NCBI RefSeq assembly: GCF_004348445.1
Contig: NZ_SMKV01000015.1
Location: forward strand, 87,290-151,289
Direction of reading: 5' to 3'
Source of the DNA: Saccharopolyspora aridisoli
Lineage (GTDB): Bacteria; Actinomycetota; Actinomycetes; Mycobacteriales; Pseudonocardiaceae
DNA length: 64,000 bases
This document shows, in pieces, positions 36,393 to 44,316 of the stretch (position 1 is the stretch's first letter; each line of letters opens with the position of its first letter). The position numbers and the translations under genes were made by a program. Under the pieces are notes generated by a model, which was given only the letters and a program-made list of their open reading frames with translations, did no database searches and was not told the DNA's origin.

Positions 36393-36691
36393 CGTCGGAC
36401 CTCCCGATGCTCAGCGGTACTCGGCTAGGTGGACCGAGTGAGGTCGTGCCGTTCCCTCACTCCTGTGTTGATCACAGTAGGGGCGGCGAACCCCCCAGCC
36501 ATCGGGTACGACTCCTAGTCATCGAGATCTCTATTAGGGGATTGATTAGGTAGGCCGTTGGGGGGTGGCTAGGGGAGTCCCGAACCGCTCCGTAATCGAA
36601 TGCCGCTAAATTGTGGACACCCCGCCCGCGCGCAAGACCCTCGATCGGGGAACCTGGCAGGACACGCGAGTCGGTGACACGAAGGGATTGC
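36393..36691. promoter_or_regulatory. Divergent control region of iniB and the Hsp70-like gene
   Basis: 299 bases without a gene and AT-richer than the surroundings. CTGTG-N5-CACAG (36463-36477) is a perfect short palindrome. Next to it, reading toward iniB, GGAAC (36455-36451) and GGTCC (36435-36431) resemble an ECF-sigma promoter that would give a 5' leader of about 30 nt. Farther on lie GAGATCTC (36524-36531) and two TTAGG/CTAGGGG motifs (36530-36575). TAAATT (36607-36612) could be a -10 for the Hsp70-like gene. The palindrome is a candidate site for the LuxR-type regulator. Confidence 0.45.
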
Positions 36692-38047
36692 ATGCCTTAC
36701 GTCCTGGGCGTTCACCTGGGCGCGACGGTGACGACCGCCGCAACGGCCAGGCGCGACGGTGGCCGCTGGACGGCGACCGTTCCCGTGCCCTTGGCGACCA
36801 ACGGCCCGGTGGTGCCGACGGTGCTGTGCAAGGTCCAGGACGGATCTTTCGTGGCCGGGGAGGCCGCCGCCCGCCAGGAGATCAGCCACCACGAGTGGGT
36901 CGCGCGCGGCTTCACCAGCAGGCTCGGCGACGACCTGCCGCTGGTGGTCGGCAGCGAGTTCGTCCCGGCGCAGCGCCTGGTCGCCGCGATGATCGAGTGG
37001 GTCTCCGACGTGGTCACCCAGCGGCAGGGGTACCCGCCCGAGCACATCGCCGTGGCCCACAGCTCCAGCTGGGGCCCGCACCGGGTGCACCTGGTGCAGC
37101 AGGCGCTGTCCCAGCTCGGGATCACCGAGGTCACCTTGGTCCCCGAGCCGATCGCCGTCGCCCTCGACTACGCGAGCAAGCAGCGAGTGCAGGAACAGCA
37201 TCCGCTCGTGGTCGCCAACGTCGGCGGCAGCGGCTTCGACGCCACCGTGCTGCGCCGCCGCCACCCCTCCTTCGAGGTCGTCGGCTCGCCGTTGAGCACT
37301 GAACACCCCTCGGGGCAAGACCTCGACGACGCGCTGTTCGAGCTGATCGGCGAGCAGTTCCCGGCGCAGATCGGCGAGCTCGACACCTCCGACGTCAACC
37401 ACCGGGCGGCGCTGGCCAAGCTGCGCGGCGAGTGCGTGCGGGCCAGGGAGGCGCTGTCGCACCAGGCCGGTGTGTCGATGTGGGTCGACCTGCCCGGCGT
37501 GCGGACCGAGTTCGGCATCTCCCGCGCCCGCTACGAGCAGCTGGCGCGCCCGCACCTGGAGCGGGTGCCCGAGCTGATCTCGCAGGCCGTGCAGTCGGCG
37601 TCGTTGCGCCCGGACGACGTCGAGACGGTGGTGCTGGCGGGCGGGATCGCGCGCACCCCGATGCTCAAACAACTGGTCTCCGAGCGGTTGCAGACCCCGC
37701 CGCTGGTCGACGTGGCCCCCGAGCTCACCGCCGCCAGCGGTGCCGCGCTGGCCGCGCAGCAGGTGCTGTCCACCAGCACCGACCGCGGTTCGATCGCCGA
37801 GACCAGCGTGCTGATGCGCGTTGACGGCTTCGACACCGACGACGACGTCGACAACGAGCCCGAACCCGTCGAACGCCCACCGATCGACGTCGAGCCGATG
37901 CCCATCGAGCCCCCCGACGAAGCGCGGGCGAAACGCATGAAGATCATCAAGCTGGTGGTGGCGGCGCTGCTGATCACCGTGGGCATCGTGATCACCTTCA
38001 TGACCAAGGACCACTCCATCACCGGCGTGATGGACCTCTTCAAGTAG
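36692..38047 (+). CDS. Hsp70-like protein: ATPase domain with a C-terminal membrane anchor
   Basis: A 451-residue Hsp70/actin-fold protein. Visible features are a phosphate-1 loop variant (LGVHLGATVTTAA instead of the DnaK GIDLGTT), VPEPIAVALDYA (connect region), NVGGSGFDATVLR (phosphate 2) and VLAGGIARTPMLKQLV (adenosine). The DnaK substrate-binding domain is absent. Instead an acidic Pro-rich linker leads to one transmembrane helix (IIKLVVAALLITVGIVITFM, about 425-445). ATG 36692 has GAAGGGA five bases upstream. It is head-to-head with iniB and followed by the LuxR-type regulator, so it probably belongs to the ini response. Client binding is unlikely. Confidence 0.85.
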   Translation: MPYVLGVHLGATVTTAATARRDGGRWTATVPVPLATNGPVVPTVLCKVQDGSFVAGEAAARQEISHHEWVARGFTSRLGDDLPLVVGSEFVPAQRLVAAMIEWVSDVVTQRQGYPPEHIAVAHSSSWGPHRVHLVQQALSQLGITEVTLVPEPIAVALDYASKQRVQEQHPLVVANVGGSGFDATVLRRRHPSFEVVGSPLSTEHPSGQDLDDALFELIGEQFPAQIGELDTSDVNHRAALAKLRGECVRAREALSHQAGVSMWVDLPGVRTEFGISRARYEQLARPHLERVPELISQAVQSASLRPDDVETVVLAGGIARTPMLKQLVSERLQTPPLVDVAPELTAASGAALAAQQVLSTSTDRGSIAETSVLMRVDGFDTDDDVDNEPEPVERPPIDVEPMPIEPPDEARAKRMKIIKLVVAALLITVGIVITFMTKDHSITGVMDLFK

Positions 38048-38168
38048 CTCGGTGATCGCGATTTCGTTAACGGAACGGCATACCGCGCAACTGGATCCGC
38101 ACCCACCACCGTCAGCCAACTGATCAAGACCGCTAGACCCAGGTGACCGGACGACAAGGAAGGCAGGC

Positions 38169-40628
38169 GTGAATCACCCGACGACATCCCGCCCCGCCCT
38201 GGTCCCGGACGGGCACGCGGCCGGGTTGCGGTCGGCCATCGAGGCCTCCCCGGGCTCGCCGATCGTGGCCGGCATCCAGGGCGCAGGTGGGTTCGGCAAG
38301 ACCACGCTGCTCGAGGCCATCGCCGCCGCCTACCGCGAGGCGGACGTGCCGGTGCTCGGTGTCCAGGAGCTCGACCGCGCCGAGCACGGTGCGCTGCTGG
38401 TCGACGACGCGCACCGGCTCGACGACGAACTGCTGCTGCGGCTCAGCGAGATCGCCCGCCGCCCGGGGACCCGACTGCTGGTCGCCTACCGGCCCGGCCC
38501 GCGCAGCGCAGCGCTCGGCGAGCTGATCGGCGAACTCGGCGCTCCCGTGCTGCTCGCTGCCCTCGGGCTGGACGAGATCGCCGAGCGGGCCGAGGGCAGC
38601 GCGCTGGACTGGGTCGGTTGGGTGCAGACCCAGACCGGCGGTGTCCCGCGCTACGTCTCCCGGCTGCTGGCCGAGGCCGTGCCCGGACGCGCCGAGCTGC
38701 CCGCCCGCGCGCTCGACCACTTCCAGCACGACCTGGACCAGCTCGGCGAGATCGGCTGGGGATGCGCGACGGCGATGGCCATCGGCGCCACCCCGCACCC
38801 CGACCTGCTCGCCGTCGTCGTCGGCACCGACAGCTCGTCGGTCGGCGCCGTGCTGGCGGCCATGCGATCCGGAGCGATGCTCGGCGCCGAGGACGTGCTG
38901 CTGCCGATCGTGCGCGCCGCGGTCCTGAGGTTGACGTCGTGGGAACTCCGGTTGCGCCTCACGCGAAAACTCGTGGAACTCCAGCTCTCCCGGGGCGGCC
39001 CGGTGCTGCCGCTGGTCGCGCCGCTGCTGGAGGCGCCGATGGCGCTGCTGCCGGAAGCGACGCTTGCCAAGGCCTTCGAGCGCGCCGGTGAAGAGGCCGT
39101 GCAGGTCGCCCCGCACCTGGCCGGGAGGATGCTCGCCGCCGCGGTGTCGGCCGGTGTGCCCGCAGGCTCGGTGGTCGCGCGCCAGGCCCGAGCGGCTGCC
39201 GTGGCCGGGAACCTCGACGAGGCGCTGCGGCTGGCCGAACGGGTGATCGTCGAGGAGGACGCGCCGGACCGTGAACTGGGGGTCCAGGTCGCGGCGGGCG
39301 TGCTGGCGCACCGCGGGCTGCTGGAGCGCTCAGCGGAGCTGTGCCGCTGGTCGGCGGTGAAGCTGCGCTGGCCGGGCGACAGGGCGTTCGCGGCCGTCGG
39401 TCTGATCGGCGCAGGTCGGCTGGCCGATGCCGAGGAGCTGCTCAAGACCAGCGACGACGCGGGACCGCCGACTTCGATGACCGGTGCGGCGGCCCAGATG
39501 GCCGTCGGCGTGCGCGAATCCGTCGTCGGATCGGCCACGACCGCGCTGTCCACGCTGGTGCGCGCGGCATCGCTGTCCGAACCGCTGGGGCGCGGTGTGT
39601 TCGTGCCCGACACCCCTGCGGCGGTGGCCGCGCTGGTCGCGCTGCACTGCGGTGAGCTCGACGTCGCGCAGTCCACGCTGGACCGCGCGGTGGAGGCCGG
39701 AGCGGGCGGTGCCCTGCTGCACAACCGGCACCGACTGCTCGCGGCCTGGTTGCCGCTGGTCAAGGGCGACACCGTCACCGCGCGCGCGAAGTTGCCCGAA
39801 GCGAGCGAGATGGCGGCCCGCGACCGGCTGATGGCCACCGCGATCGAGGCCGGGATCGCCAGCAGGGACAACGACATGACCGCCCTGGCCACCGCTCGCG
39901 CGCAGGCCAGGCAGGTCGCCGCGGAGCACTCGGTGGACCTGTTCTCGCTGCTGCCGCTGGGCGAGCTGGTGGTGGCCGCGGCCCGGTTGCGCGACCAGGA
40001 GTGGATCACCCCGTACCTGCACGAGGCCGAAACGCTGCTGGAGCGGCTCGGCAACCCTCCGCTGTGGACGTCGATGCTGCTGTGGAAGCGGTTGCAGGCA
40101 GCCATCGTCCTGGAGGAGAGCCACTCCGCGGGCCGCTTCGCCGACCAGCTCGACGCCCTCGCGCACCACAACGCGCTGGCCGCCGCGATGGCCGAGGCCG
40201 CCCGGATGTGGCTGCGGGTCCTCGGTGGCGAGGTCGATCAGGACGAGGTCGAACGCATCGCTCGGGGCCTCCACGGCGCCGGTCTGGCCTGGGACGGCGC
40301 CCGCCTCGCCGGGCAGGCCGCCATCCGCACCCACGACCGCCGCGCGATGCTCGCTCTCCTGGAGTGCGCCCGCGCCCTGCAGGGCAAGCCGCCGCGTCCC
40401 CGGGCCGTGAACGCCGGCGGCGCCGATTCGGAACTGCTCTCCGAGCGGGAGAAGGAAGTGGCCGAACTGGTGGTCGCGGGCTTGACCTACAAGCAGGTGG
40501 GCAAGCGCCTGTTCATCTCGGCGAAGACGGTCGAGCACCACATCAGCCGGATCAAGCAGCGGCTCGGCTCGGCGAACCGCGAAGAACTCCTCACCCGCCT
40601 CCGAGAACTCCTCACCGGCTCGGAGTGA
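38169..40628 (+). CDS. iniR: LuxR-type signal-transduction ATPase regulator, IniR-like
   Basis: An 819-residue regulator. An N-terminal P-loop ATPase (QGAGGFGKTTL, residues 36-46; LLVDDAHRLDDELLLR) is followed by a long helical TPR-like middle and a C-terminal LuxR/NarL HTH (ELLSEREKEVAELVVAGLTYKQVGKRLF region, from about 758). The size and layout match Rv0339c, described as IniR, the ATPase that switches on iniBAC in response to trehalose. The GTG start follows AAGGAAGGCAGG. It is the second gene after the Hsp70-like gene (121-bp gap), divergent from iniBAC. The effector here is unknown. Confidence 0.82.
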   Translation: MNHPTTSRPALVPDGHAAGLRSAIEASPGSPIVAGIQGAGGFGKTTLLEAIAAAYREADVPVLGVQELDRAEHGALLVDDAHRLDDELLLRLSEIARRPGTRLLVAYRPGPRSAALGELIGELGAPVLLAALGLDEIAERAEGSALDWVGWVQTQTGGVPRYVSRLLAEAVPGRAELPARALDHFQHDLDQLGEIGWGCATAMAIGATPHPDLLAVVVGTDSSSVGAVLAAMRSGAMLGAEDVLLPIVRAAVLRLTSWELRLRLTRKLVELQLSRGGPVLPLVAPLLEAPMALLPEATLAKAFERAGEEAVQVAPHLAGRMLAAAVSAGVPAGSVVARQARAAAVAGNLDEALRLAERVIVEEDAPDRELGVQVAAGVLAHRGLLERSAELCRWSAVKLRWPGDRAFAAVGLIGAGRLADAEELLKTSDDAGPPTSMTGAAAQMAVGVRESVVGSATTALSTLVRAASLSEPLGRGVFVPDTPAAVAALVALHCGELDVAQSTLDRAVEAGAGGALLHNRHRLLAAWLPLVKGDTVTARAKLPEASEMAARDRLMATAIEAGIASRDNDMTALATARAQARQVAAEHSVDLFSLLPLGELVVAAARLRDQEWITPYLHEAETLLERLGNPPLWTSMLLWKRLQAAIVLEESHSAGRFADQLDALAHHNALAAAMAEAARMWLRVLGGEVDQDEVERIARGLHGAGLAWDGARLAGQAAIRTHDRRAMLALLECARALQGKPPRPRAVNAGGADSELLSEREKEVAELVVAGLTYKQVGKRLFISAKTVEHHISRIKQRLGSANREELLTRLRELLTGSE

Positions 40629-40673
40629 CCCGCTCAGGGCTTCCGGCGGGTGGAGCGACGAGGCGCTCCCAGA

Positions 40674-41741
40674 TCAAACCTTGCGGAGGTCCAGGGCCGC
40701 TCTGACCGTGCCGACGATCTCGAAGAGCGCTTCTTCGAAGCGGTGACCCACCGGGCGGATGTTGGCGAACCCGTGGATGAGGTCCGGGAAGCGCCGCGCC
40801 ACCACCGGCACGCCCGCGTCGGACAGCGCCGTGGCGTACGCCTCGCCCTCATCGCGCAGCGGGTCGAACCCCGAGGTCACGACGTAGGCCGTGGGCAGCT
40901 CGGTGAGGTCGTCGGCGAGCAGGACCGACAGCCTCGGATCGCCGCGCTCGGACTCGACGGGCGAGTACTGGTCCATGAACCAGGTCATGTCGTGGTCGGT
41001 GAGCAGGAACCCGGTGCCGAACAGCTCCCGCGAGCGGCGGCGCCGGGTCGCGTCCACCGCCGGGTACAGCAGCAGTTGCAGCACCGGCTTCTGCTCTCCC
41101 GATCGGGTTGTCTGCAGGGCGACCGCGGCGGCGAGGTTGCCGCCTGCCGAGTCGCCGCCGACGGCGATCGCGTCGCTGGAGGAGCCGAGGTCCGCGGCGT
41201 TGTCCACGGCGTAGGAGTAGGCCGCCAGCGCGTCGTCCAGCGCTGCGGGGAACGGGTACTCCGGGGCCAGCCGGTAGTCCACCGACAGCACCCGGATCCC
41301 GACGTGCTTGGCGAGGAACCGGCACAGGTCGTCGTGGCTGTCGAGGTCGCCGATCACCCAGCCGCCGCCGTGGTAGTAGACCAGCAGTGGACCCGTTTCG
41401 TTGAGGTCCTGGGGGCGGTAGAGCCGTGCGGGCAGATCGCCGTTGTCGGTCGGGATGGTCCGTTCGGCGACGACCACGCCGCCCAGCGGAGCCACCGAGG
41501 TGATCTTCGTCGCGTGCGCCATGCCGGCGCGCGCCTTCTCCGCCGTCGAGGCGGCGAGCCCGGTCTGGCCGGTCAGCCTCTGCAGCTTCAACAGCAGCTG
41601 CGCGTCGAGCGCGAGCTCCTGGCCGTCGATCCGGATCGGCGCGCCCGCGATGAGGCGGCGGAGGGGCTGGGGCAGTGCGAAAACGGCGCGCATCGCGACG
41701 CCTTCGAGCGTCGGTCGCAGCGCTTCGATGACGTTGGGCAT
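40674..41741 (-). CDS. Alpha/beta hydrolase, hormone-sensitive-lipase (HSL) family
   Basis: A 355-residue esterase-like enzyme with the HSL oxyanion motif YYHGGGWVIGDLDSHD, nucleophile GDSAGGN, acid region in SGFDPLRDEGEAYA and His in LIHGFANIRP. The N-terminal cap of about 100 residues fits the family. Substrates are typically short acyl esters. ATG 41741 is preceded by GGAAGG at eight bases. It is convergent with the LuxR regulator and divergent from an FMN reductase. Confidence 0.9.
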   Translation of the reverse strand: MPNVIEALRPTLEGVAMRAVFALPQPLRRLIAGAPIRIDGQELALDAQLLLKLQRLTGQTGLAASTAEKARAGMAHATKITSVAPLGGVVVAERTIPTDNGDLPARLYRPQDLNETGPLLVYYHGGGWVIGDLDSHDDLCRFLAKHVGIRVLSVDYRLAPEYPFPAALDDALAAYSYAVDNAADLGSSSDAIAVGGDSAGGNLAAAVALQTTRSGEQKPVLQLLLYPAVDATRRRRSRELFGTGFLLTDHDMTWFMDQYSPVESERGDPRLSVLLADDLTELPTAYVVTSGFDPLRDEGEAYATALSDAGVPVVARRFPDLIHGFANIRPVGHRFEEALFEIVGTVRAALDLRKV

Positions 41742-41912
41742 GGGCGTGACCTTCCCGCGAAGGTGGTGGACGACTAGTAGGTTACCCGGAAGTAGCCAAT
41801 TTCTCGGCGGCAGATCGCCGATCTTGACCTCCAGCGGACTGGAGGTTCTAGCGTGGCCCGCACAGGCACATCGGGGGCGACAGTTCCCAGGTTCGGGTGA
41901 AAGGATCGGCAC

Positions 41913-42470
41913 ATGACGGTGACCGTGGTGGGGATCGGTGGCTCGGTCCGCCCCGACTCGCAGTCCGAGCGCGTGCTGCACGCCGCGCTGGAGGGCGCCA
42001 GGGAGTCGGGGGCGAAGGTCCGGGCGATCACCGGTGCCGACCTGGCCCTGCCGTTCTACGACCCGCACATGACCGACCGCTCGACGCTGGCCACCGAATT
42101 CGTCGAAGCGCTGCGAGGCGCCGACGGAGTGCTGATCTCCTCGCCCGGCTACCACGGAACCGTGTCCGGCCTGGTCAAGAACGCCCTCGACTACGTCGAG
42201 GACCTGCGTGGCGACTCCCGCCCCTACTTCGACGGGCGCGCTGTCGGCTGCATCGGCGTCGCCTACGGCTGGCAGGCCACCGTCACCACGCTGCAGGCGC
42301 TGCGCTCGGTCGTGCACGCGTTGCGCGGCTGGCCGACGCCGCTCGGTGGCGCCGTGAACTCGGCCGAGACCCGTTTCGGCCCGGGCGGCGCGTGCGAGGA
42401 CGAGAAGATCGGTGCCACGTTGCGCACCATCGGGCGACAAGTGGTGGAGTTCGCCGAGCAGCGGGTGTAG
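41913..42470 (+). CDS. NADPH-dependent FMN reductase-like flavoprotein
   Basis: A 185-residue flavodoxin-fold protein: TVVGIGGSVRPDSQSERV (FMN phosphate loop) and GVLISSPGYHGTVSGLVKNALDYVEDL (isoalloxazine loop). It resembles SsuE/azoreductase-type reductases that supply reduced flavin or reduce quinones. The ATG follows GAAAGGATC. The Dps gene follows in the same direction after 81 bases, suggesting a redox/iron stress association. Confidence 0.88.
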   Translation: MTVTVVGIGGSVRPDSQSERVLHAALEGARESGAKVRAITGADLALPFYDPHMTDRSTLATEFVEALRGADGVLISSPGYHGTVSGLVKNALDYVEDLRGDSRPYFDGRAVGCIGVAYGWQATVTTLQALRSVVHALRGWPTPLGGAVNSAETRFGPGGACEDEKIGATLRTIGRQVVEFAEQRV

Positions 42471-42551
42471 TCACCCGAAGTGCGCGGGTACGCCCTGGGA
42501 AGCACCCTGATTCCGGTCTGCACGTTCTCGTCGAGGAGGTTGTGCGAACCC

Positions 42552-43091
42552 ATGGCCCAGAAGAGCGCACCCAAGGCAGCTGCGAAGAGGAGCGCGCCGA
42601 AGAAGAGCTCCGGGAAGAACGCGGCGCCGATCACCAGTCCGCTCAGCAGTTCCGACCGCGACATCACCGGGCGGGTGCTGCAGGACACCCTGCTGGACCT
42701 GATCGACCTGCACCTGGTCGCCAAGCAGGCTCACTGGAACGTCGTCGGCAAGTTCTTCCGCGACGTGCACCTCCAGCTCGACGAGCTGGTCACCTCGGCG
42801 CGGGGGTTCGCCGACGACGTCGCCGAGCGCACGGTGACCATCGGCGTCTCCCCGGACGGTCGCGCCTCGACCGTCGCCAAGGGCTCCGGACTGCCGGACT
42901 TCCCCGCCGACTGGTGCAGCGACGAACAGGTCGTCGAAGCGATCGTGGACACCCTGGGCGAGGTCGTGGCTCGCCTGCGCAAGCGCATCGACGAAACCGA
43001 CAAGACCGACCTGGTCACCCAGGACCTGCTGATCGCCATCTCCAGCGACCTCGAGAAGTCGCACTGGATGTGGCAAGCCCAGCTCGCCTAG
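42552..43091 (+). CDS. dps: Dps family DNA-protecting ferritin-like protein
   Basis: A 179-residue mini-ferritin. Ferroxidase residues of the subunit interface are visible in KQAHWNVVGKFFRDVHLQLDEL (His61, His73, Asp77 region). The first 30 residues form a Lys/Ala/Ser-rich tail (MAQKSAPKAAAKRSAPKKSSGK), expected to bind DNA. ATG 42552 is selected although GAGGAGG lies 12 bases upstream; a frame start at 42480 adds non-conserved sequence. It stores iron and shields DNA under starvation or peroxide. A strong shared terminator follows. Confidence 0.93.
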   Translation: MAQKSAPKAAAKRSAPKKSSGKNAAPITSPLSSSDRDITGRVLQDTLLDLIDLHLVAKQAHWNVVGKFFRDVHLQLDELVTSARGFADDVAERTVTIGVSPDGRASTVAKGSGLPDFPADWCSDEQVVEAIVDTLGEVVARLRKRIDETDKTDLVTQDLLIAISSDLEKSHWMWQAQLA

Positions 43092-43096
43092 ACGAG

Positions 43097-43130
43097 CGGG
43101 TGGGGAAGTTCGGCCGAGCTTCCCCACCCG
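43097..43130. terminator. Bidirectional terminator between dps and the flavin oxidoreductase
   Basis: CGGGTGGGGAAG (43097-43108) and CTTCCCCACCCG (43119-43130) make a perfect 12-bp stem with a ten-base loop, five bases after the dps stop and five before the stop of the convergent gene. Confidence 0.8.
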
Positions 43131-43135
43131 TTGCG

Positions 43136-44203
43136 TCAGCGGGCGCGTTCGTACTGGACGGGCCAGATGTTGTCGGCGCGCAGCCGGTCCGCCGCGTGCA
43201 GCGGCCAGTGCGGGTCGCGCAGCAGCTCGCGACCGAGCAGCACCGCGTCGGCCGAACCCGAGACGACGATCTCCTCCGCCTGCTCCGGCGCGGTGATCAG
43301 GCCGACCGAGGCGGTCGGGACCTCGGCGTCCAGCTTGATCTGCCGGGCGAACGGCACCTGGTAGCCGGAGCGCACCGGGATCTTCGCGTCCGGGATCGCA
43401 CCACCGGTCGAGGCGTCGATCAGGTCGACCCCGCGCTCGGCCAGCAGCTTGGAAAGGCGCACCGAGTCGTCGCCGGTCCAGCCGCCCTCGGCCCAGTCGG
43501 TCGCGGACAAGCGGGCGAACAGCGGCTTGCCCTCCGGCCAGGCGGCGCGGACCGCGTCGGTGATCTCCAGCAGCACCCGGACCCGGTTCTGGAACTCACC
43601 GCCGTAGGCGTCGGTGCGGTCGTTGACCAGCGGCGAGTAGAACTGGTGCGCCAGGTAGCCGTGCGCGAAGTGCAGCTCCACGACGTCGAAGTCGGCCTCG
43701 TCGGCGCGACGTGCGGCCGCGGCGAACTTCTCGGGCAGCTCGGCGACCTCCTCCGCGGTCAGGGCTCGCGGAGCGGCCAGGTCGCCGAAGGCGTTGCCGG
43801 TGGAGCTGACCGTCTGCCAGCCGCCCTCGGACTCGTCGACGGTGGCGCCTCCGGCCCACGGCTGAGCGGTGGACGCCTTGCGGCCCGCGTGCGCGAGCTG
43901 GATGCCGGTGGCGGCGCCCTGGGCGTGCACGAAGTCGTTGATCCGGCGCCACGCCGCGACCTGCTCGTCGCTGTAGATGCCGGTGTCGTGCGGGGTGATG
44001 CGGCCTTCCGGCGTGACGCCCGAGGCTTCGGCGATGACCAGACCGGCGCCGCCGATGGCGAACTGGCCCAGGTGGACCAGGTGCCAGTCGTTGGGCACGC
44101 CGTCGGTGGCGGAGTACTGGCACATGGGCGAGACCCACACGCGGTTGCGGACGGTCAGGTCACGCAGTTTGATCGGTTCGAACAGATGGCTCACACCGAG
44201 CAT
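43136..44203 (-). CDS. NADH:flavin oxidoreductase / old yellow enzyme (YqjM-like)
   Basis: A 355-residue FMN TIM-barrel ene-reductase. It starts MLGVSHLFEPIKLRDLTVRNR, with SPMCQYSA (the YqjM-type Cys), GIQLAHAGRK, FDVVELHFAHGYLAHQF (substrate His pair modified to HFAHGY), SPLVNDRTDAYGG and VLLGRELLRDP near the end. It reduces activated C=C bonds and may take part in oxidative or electrophile stress. It is convergent with dps. The upstream S9 peptidase, on the same strand, ends 114 bases before its start. Confidence 0.92.
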   Translation of the reverse strand: MLGVSHLFEPIKLRDLTVRNRVWVSPMCQYSATDGVPNDWHLVHLGQFAIGGAGLVIAEASGVTPEGRITPHDTGIYSDEQVAAWRRINDFVHAQGAATGIQLAHAGRKASTAQPWAGGATVDESEGGWQTVSSTGNAFGDLAAPRALTAEEVAELPEKFAAAARRADEADFDVVELHFAHGYLAHQFYSPLVNDRTDAYGGEFQNRVRVLLEITDAVRAAWPEGKPLFARLSATDWAEGGWTGDDSVRLSKLLAERGVDLIDASTGGAIPDAKIPVRSGYQVPFARQIKLDAEVPTASVGLITAPEQAEEIVVSGSADAVLLGRELLRDPHWPLHAADRLRADNIWPVQYERAR

Positions 44204-44274
44204 GACGACCGCGCGGAACAAGATATTCCGGCCCGGCGAGGGGCCTTCCTCACAACCCGGCGCGCCTGGGCGTG

Positions 44275-44308
44275 GTGGTGTCGAACCTCGCGCGAGGTTC
44301 GACACCAC
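44275..44308. terminator. 34-bp perfect palindrome after the S9 peptidase
   Basis: GTGGTGTCGAACCTCG (44275-44290) and CGAGGTTCGACACCAC (44293-44308) are perfectly self-complementary around CG. It starts nine bases after the peptidase stop (44317, minus strand) and upstream of the flavin oxidoreductase, so it probably terminates the peptidase transcript. No T-run follows. Confidence 0.6.
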
Positions 44309-44316
44309 GTGGGGCC

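Noticed and set aside
34458..36428. Long plus-strand open frames (656 and 555 codons) opposite iniB
   Set aside because: They mirror the repeats of iniB, have no domain or ribosome-binding site, and iniB has an identifiable N-terminal domain and a Shine-Dalgarno on the minus strand.
36464..36476. TGTG...CACA as a CRP/FNR-type site
   Set aside because: Half-site spacing is five bases instead of the six (TGTGA-N6-TCACA) required, so it is listed only as an unassigned palindrome.
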